Shown piece by piece: positions 7,039-9,505 of a stretch of 9,505 nucleotides of DNA (its first letter is position 1; the number at the start of each line of letters is the position of its first letter). The notes below the pieces were generated by a model. That model saw only the letters and a list, made by a program, of their open reading frames with translations. It did not search any database and was not told the DNA's origin. The translations under genes were made by a program, and so were the position numbers. The stretch covers positions 1-9,505 of the forward strand of contig DYKH01000184.1 of assembly GCA_020722685.1 (NCBI GenBank), in the 5' to 3' direction. Origin of the DNA: Caldithrix sp. (GTDB taxonomy: Bacteria; KSB1; UBA2214; DYKH01).

Positions 7039-7901
7039 GACTCTATTCCTCCGTCATCAAACTGACCAACCTGCACTCCGTCACCATCCCTCCTCCGGGC
7101 GGACAGCACGCGCACGCGGCGTTCCTGGACATCGTCCGCGCGGTGGACCCCGCACTATCGCAGACCCTGCACAATCTGAACGGACGCAAGCCGTTCACGG
7201 TCAGTCCGCTGATGGGATTGCCGAAGCCGCGGCAGACTTCCGAAGTCTGGCTGCGCGAGGGCTGGGAGTGCTGGTTGCGCGTGACCATCCTGGATGACGC
7301 GCTGTTCAAATCGTTCATTGAGTACTTCATGAACCCCGACCCCACCCCATCGGAAAAGCGCCGATGGAGAGGGGGGCGCGGCGTGGAGCTGCCTCAAATC
7401 CGCCTGGGGGACGCGCACTTTCTTGTGAGCGAAATTTTGACCACGCCGGGCAGCCATCCCTGGGCGGGGTACGTTACGCTGGAAGACCTGCAAAAGCGGT
7501 TGGATGAACCCGCGCCGGGAGCGATCATCCTGGACCTGCAATCCCCCACTTCCTTCAGCCTCGAAAAAGACCACTTCGAACTCATCCCATATCCCAAACT
7601 GGTATTCGGCAACCTGGCGACGGCATGGAAGGCGATCACAGGCGATAACATGGTGGAAGCCATAGAAAAGTACGCCGAAAAAAACTGGCGTCCCGAATTA
7701 CACCGCGTCGAGCGCAAGGCGCTGACATTGCACAACCACCCACAATTGGGGACAGTGGGCAGGGTGGAATTTCGCCGAGTGGACGATCAGGATTCACAGC
7801 CGGCGCGGGCGCTCAACCTGCTGGCTGACCTCGCTTTCTACACTGGTCTCGGTCGCAAGACCGCGCAGGGAATGGGGCAGTGTCGTCGGGTGGTCGGGTA
7901 G
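7035..7901 (+). CDS. cas6: CRISPR RNA endoribonuclease Cas6 (type I-D)
   Basis: A 288-residue metal-independent RNase that cuts the repeat in the pre-crRNA. The N-terminus MRLYSSVIKL fits the first RAMP strand. GGQHAHAAFLDIV (22-34) carries H25 and H27, of which H27 aligns best by eye with the catalytic histidine of Cas6. KPFTVSPL (52-59) and GSHPWAGY (139-146) are also typical. The C-terminal glycine-rich loop is GLGRKTAQGMG (271-281). Two oddities: residues about 100-117 come from an in-frame palindromic insertion, and the last residues (RVVG) and the stop codon are encoded by array C. The start codon lies in array B with no Shine-Dalgarno before it (only ACCCAACC), unlike the genes upstream. 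The start is fixed by the N-terminal strand beginning immediately after it. Confidence 0.93.
   Translation: MRLYSSVIKLTNLHSVTIPPPGGQHAHAAFLDIVRAVDPALSQTLHNLNGRKPFTVSPLMGLPKPRQTSEVWLREGWECWLRVTILDDALFKSFIEYFMNPDPTPSEKRRWRGGRGVELPQIRLGDAHFLVSEILTTPGSHPWAGYVTLEDLQKRLDEPAPGAIILDLQSPTSFSLEKDHFELIPYPKLVFGNLATAWKAITGDNMVEAIEKYAEKNWRPELHRVERKALTLHNHPQLGTVGRVEFRRVDDQDSQPARALNLLADLAFYTGLGRKTAQGMGQCRRVVG
7334..7376. repeat. Palindromic GC-rich insertion inside cas6
   Basis: A C-rich left end CCCCGACCCCACCCC (7334-7348), a perfect 7-bp stem (7347-7353 with 7361-7367, loop AAAAGCG) and a G-rich right end GGAGAGGGG (7366-7374). The same two ends bound the insertion in cas4. It is in frame and adds a charged stretch, PDPTPSEKRRWRGGRG, between the FIEYF helix and the VELPQIRLGDAHF strand, where Cas6 proteins normally have a short linker. 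It looks like a dispersed miniature palindromic repeat that landed in a tolerated loop. Confidence 0.6.
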
Positions 7902-8071
7902 TCGGATGGTCGGATGGTTGGGTAGTCGGATGGTCGGATGGTCGGATAGTCGGATGGTCGGATGGTCGGATGGTCGGGTAGTCAGGTAGTCAGGTAGTCG
8001 GGTAGTCGGGTAGTCGGGTAGTCGGGTAGTCAGGTAGTCAGGTAGTCTGTTAGCTTCATGGTCAGATAGTC
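7884..8071 (+). repeat. Octamer array C (RGTCNNRT, GTC orientation, 23 units)
   Basis: Twenty-three octamers from 7884 to 8067 keep exact phase with no insertion or deletion, followed by a partial AGTC. The left half is mostly GGTCGGAT, the right half mostly AGTCGGGT and AGTCAGGT, so neighbours resemble each other, as after local duplication. Two units near the right end are degenerate (AGTCTGTT, AGCTTCAT). Unit junctions create TAG; one of them (7899-7901) is the cas6 stop. The array ends 19 bases before the four-helix-bundle start and spares its ribosome binding site. Confidence 0.95.
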
Positions 8072-8090
8072 AAAGAAGGATTGACAAAGA

Positions 8091-8459
8091 ATGAAAATTG
8101 AAAAGTTTGAAGATGTGCGCGCCTGGCAGATGGCGCGGGAATTGACCAACCTGCTCTATGATGCGGTTGAGCAGGGAAGTTTTGCGCGCGACTTCGAGCA
8201 GAAGGATCAAATCCGACGCGCGTCCAGTTCGATCATGCACAACATCGCCGAGGGATTCGACTCGGGCTCAGATACAGAATTCATCCCATTTCTAAAGTAT
8301 GCGCGCCGCTCGGCCAGCGAAGTGCAGTCAGAGCTTTATCTTGCGCTCGATCGTCATTACATCGCCCCCGAACAGTTCCAGGATTTTTATGAACGGGCAA
8401 CCCAAATCAAGAAAAGTATCAACGCCTTCATCGCCTACCTGCGAAAAAGCAAACACTAA
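8091..8459 (+). CDS. Four-helix-bundle protein (S23 / 23S rRNA intervening-sequence protein family)
   Basis: A 122-residue, probably all-helical protein of the family first found in 23S rRNA intervening sequences and related to Avd, the accessory protein of diversity-generating retroelements. Family signatures: FEDVRAWQMAREL (6-18), QIRRASSSIMHNIAEGF (40-56) and FIPFLKYARRSASEVQSEL (64-82). AAGGA at 8076-8080 lies ten bases before the ATG. No rRNA sequence or reverse transcriptase is in the window, so it is neither an rRNA insertion nor part of a retroelement here. Its cellular role is not established; Avd-type members bind nucleic acid through a basic surface, so binding to the flanking octamer arrays is conceivable but untested. 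It is not a standard type I-D component and appears to be an insertion in the cas gene string. Confidence 0.92.
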   Translation: MKIEKFEDVRAWQMARELTNLLYDAVEQGSFARDFEQKDQIRRASSSIMHNIAEGFDSGSDTEFIPFLKYARRSASEVQSELYLALDRHYIAPEQFQDFYERATQIKKSINAFIAYLRKSKH

Positions 8460-8461
8460 CC

Positions 8462-8709
8462 GACCACCCAACTATTCGGCTACTTGACCCTCTGACCACA
8501 TGACTACTAGACTACCCGACCACATGACTACTTGACCATTTGACCATATGACCATATGACCATATGACCACTTGACCATTTGACCATTTGACCATATGAC
8601 CACTTGACTATTGGACTATTAGACCACCCGACCACATGACTACTTGACCACTTGACCACTTGACTATTGGACTATTAGACCACCCGACCACATGACCACC
8701 GAACCACAA
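8462..8709 (-). repeat. Octamer array D (RGTCNNRT, GAC orientation, 30 units)
   Basis: Thirty octamers from 8462 to 8701 keep exact phase (GAC at every eighth base apart from degenerate units at 8470 and 8478). Typical units are GACCATAT, GACCACTT, GACCATTT, GACTATTG and GACCACAT; on the minus strand all fit RGTCNNRT. The phase runs on into the first codons of cas4 (AACCACAA at 8702, GACTATCT at 8710). Its variable bases differ from array C (AT-rich rather than GG-rich), so C and D pair only partly. Junctions ending in AT create ATG codons; the one at 8692 is the cas4 start. Confidence 0.95.
8598..8696 (-). repeat. 56-bp higher-order duplication within array D
   Basis: Bases 8598-8640 and 8654-8696 are identical over 43 positions (five octamer types in the same order plus GAC), offset by 56 bases, that is seven octamers. 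This records a block duplication on top of the 8-bp unit. The cas4 start codon lies in the second copy; the first copy has the matching ATG at 8636. Confidence 0.85.
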
Positions 8710-9375
8710 GACTATCTCCCAATTTCCATGTTGAACCAGCTCGAGTATTGCGAGCGGCGTTTCTATCTCATGCACGTGCTGGGAGAAATGGAGATCAACG
8801 CGCACGTCCTGGAGGGGACTTTCCGTCACGAGCAGGCGCACACGCCCGGCACAGCGCGCGCAGGCGAAACGCTTCTGCATCGCCGCTCCTACGTCTGGTC
8901 CGATGAACTGCGCATCGCGGGCTTCGCGGACGTGGTGGAGGAGACGCCTGGCCCCGACCTCACCCCCTACCCGTGCGAAGCCCCCCTGGAGCGAAGCGGA
9001 AGGGGCTCTCCTGAAAGGAGAGGGGTGATGATCCCCATCGAATACAAAAAGGGGCGCATGGGCAAGTGGCTGAACGATCACATCCAACTCTGCGCGCAGG
9101 CGCTGTGCATCAGTGAACGCACGGGAGCGGTCACGCCGAAGGGCTACATTTTTTACTTCGGGTCGCGCCACCGCGAAGAGATCGAATTCACGCCCGAACT
9201 GCGCCGGCGCACAGTCGAAAGCATCCAGCGGGCGCACGCGCTCGTGACGGCCGGCCGCCTGCCCGCGCCGTTGGAAAATTACAACAAATGCCGCGATTGC
9301 AGCCTCGAACCCGTATGTTTGCCGCGCGAAGTTCGTCAATTAGCCGGATCGTCTTGTAGTCCGGTAGTCTTGTAG
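8692..9375 (+). CDS. cas4: CRISPR adaptation nuclease Cas4
   Basis: A 227-residue Fe-S nuclease of the PD-(D/E)XK (RecB) superfamily that helps trim and orient PAM-containing prespacers with Cas1-Cas2. Core residues are all present: C20 in LEYCERRFYL, H46 in TFRHEQAH, D80 in IAGFADVVE, E117 and K119 in IEYKKG, Q132 in HIQLCAQAL, and C200, C203, C209 in CRDCSLEPVC, completing the four Fe-S cysteines. Odd points: a roughly 25-residue palindrome-encoded insertion (about 86-112) between D80 and E117, and a C-terminal tail (AGSSCSPVVL) plus stop codon read from array E. Cas4 proteins are usually shorter; the insertion and tail explain the excess. The start ATG lies in array D without a Shine-Dalgarno. 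The next in-frame ATG (codon 13) would cut off DYLPIS, which I judge to belong to the protein. Confidence 0.92.
   Translation: MTTEPQDYLPISMLNQLEYCERRFYLMHVLGEMEINAHVLEGTFRHEQAHTPGTARAGETLLHRRSYVWSDELRIAGFADVVEETPGPDLTPYPCEAPLERSGRGSPERRGVMIPIEYKKGRMGKWLNDHIQLCAQALCISERTGAVTPKGYIFYFGSRHREEIEFTPELRRRTVESIQRAHALVTAGRLPAPLENYNKCRDCSLEPVCLPREVRQLAGSSCSPVVL
8952..9030. repeat. Palindromic GC-rich insertion inside cas4
   Basis: It begins CCCCGACCTCACCCC (8952-8966) and ends GGAGAGGGGTGATG (9017-9030), the same ends as the cas6 insertion (one C/T difference on the left). Inside are two stems: AGCCCC 8979-8984 with GGGGCT 9002-9007, and CTCTCC 9006-9011 with GGAGAG 9017-9022 (loop TGAAA). It resembles dispersed C-rich/G-rich palindromes found in many copies in some bacterial genomes. 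It is in frame, encoding a Pro/Arg/Gly-rich loop (ending GRGSPERRGV) between catalytic motifs of Cas4. Confidence 0.65.
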
Positions 9376-9505
9376 TCGGATAGTCTTGTAGTCCGATAGT
9401 CTTGTAGTCCGATAGTCTTGTAGTCCGATAGTCTTGTAGTCGGATAGTCTTGTAGTCCGATAGTCTTGTAGTCCGATAGTCTTGTAGTCCGATAGTCTTG
9501 TAGTC
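9342..9505 (+). repeat. Octamer array E (RGTCNNRT, GTC orientation, open at window end)
   Basis: Twenty octamers from 9342 (degenerate AGCCGGAT) to 9501, then a partial unit at the window edge. AGTCTTGT alternates with AGTCCGAT (rarely AGTCGGAT or AGTCCGGT), giving a 16-bp superrepeat that is almost uniform and so probably recently amplified. The junction TAG at 9373-9375 is the cas4 stop. No spacers separate the units, so this is not a CRISPR array. Confidence 0.95.

Larger units (their letters stand above)
7884..8701. mobile_element. Candidate cassette: four-helix-bundle gene between inverted arrays C and D
   Basis: Array C (GTC orientation), the gene at 8091-8459 and array D (GAC orientation) form a unit with inverted repeat ends, sitting between cas6 and cas4, which are usually neighbours in type I-D loci. 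Array D begins two bases after the gene's stop codon and array C ends just before its ribosome binding site, so gene and arrays fit closely together. No transposase, target duplication or defined end is visible. Mobility is an inference from the layout. Confidence 0.35.

Noticed and set aside
6471..7115. Minus-strand open frame opposite csc1 and array B
   Set aside because: It runs through the stem-loop and the octamer array and has no family features; csc1 on the plus strand explains the region.
7884..8071. Arrays C, D and E as CRISPR arrays
   Set aside because: The units are contiguous octamers (or 16-mers) with no unique spacers of 30 or more bases, and the repeat has no length or hairpin like a CRISPR repeat.
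8081..8086. TTGACA before the four-helix-bundle gene as a -35 promoter box
   Set aside because: It lies four bases before the start codon, leaving no room for a -10 box or a leader.
8091..8459. 23S rRNA intervening sequence
   Set aside because: No rRNA sequence flanks the four-helix-bundle gene; its flanks are octamer arrays and cas genes.
8608..9339. Long minus-strand open frame (243 codons) opposite cas4
   Set aside because: It is a shadow of cas4: its C-terminal part reads array D, it has no recognisable domain, and the plus-strand frame has complete Cas4 motifs.

Overview
The window carries most of a type I-D CRISPR-Cas locus, all on the + strand, in the order cas3' - cas10d - csc2 - csc1 - cas6 - (four-helix-bundle gene) - cas4. 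Motifs in the translations support each call: a DExH helicase without an HD domain, an HD-bearing Cas10d with a zinc finger and no GGDD motif, Csc2 with a Cys cluster, Csc1, Cas6 with its glycine-rich C-terminus, and Cas4 with a RecB-type nuclease core and four cysteines. No CRISPR array, cas1 or cas2 is present; they may lie to the right of the window or elsewhere. The moderately GC-rich composition, the I-D system, the four-helix-bundle gene and the repeat types suggest a bacterium of the Chloroflexota (Anaerolineae-like). That assignment is an inference from general resemblance, not from a marker gene.

Layout. Positions 1-140 hold no gene, but contain a GC-rich stretch able to form competing hairpins. 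From 206 to 6944 the four effector genes are packed tightly (gaps of 13, -8 and 2 bases), each with a clear Shine-Dalgarno sequence, and look like one transcription unit. Inside the end of cas10d, an in-frame ATG at 4836 with a GGAGG ten bases upstream would yield a 145-residue small subunit (Cas11d). After csc1 there is a 12-bp stem-loop, and from there the locus becomes fragmented. cas6, the four-helix-bundle gene and cas4 are separated by 56 to 250 bases of short tandem repeats.

The striking feature is five arrays of a strictly 8-bp tandem repeat with one consensus, RGTCNNRT (R = A/G): A (141-188), B (6983-7038), C (7884-8071), D (8462-8709) and E (9342-9505, running off the end). Arrays C, D and E keep phase without indels for 23, 30 and at least 20 units. 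Orientation alternates strictly: GTC, GAC, GTC, GAC, GTC. Arrays A and B therefore bracket the effector operon as inverted repeats, and C and D bracket the four-helix-bundle gene in the same way. The arrays also supply the stop codons of cas6 and cas4 and lie across their start codons, and those two genes lack a Shine-Dalgarno sequence. Both cas6 and cas4 additionally carry an in-frame, palindromic GC-rich insertion with shared end sequences; in cas4 it falls between two catalytic motifs.

How the genes work together, from what is known of type I-D: Cas6 processes the CRISPR transcript; Csc2 (backbone), Csc1 (Cas5-like), Cas10d and Cas11d form the crRNA-guided surveillance complex; Cas3' unwinds target DNA while Cas10d supplies the HD nuclease; Cas4 acts in spacer acquisition with Cas1-Cas2. 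The four-helix-bundle protein is not a known part of type I-D, and appears to have entered the locus together with its flanking arrays.
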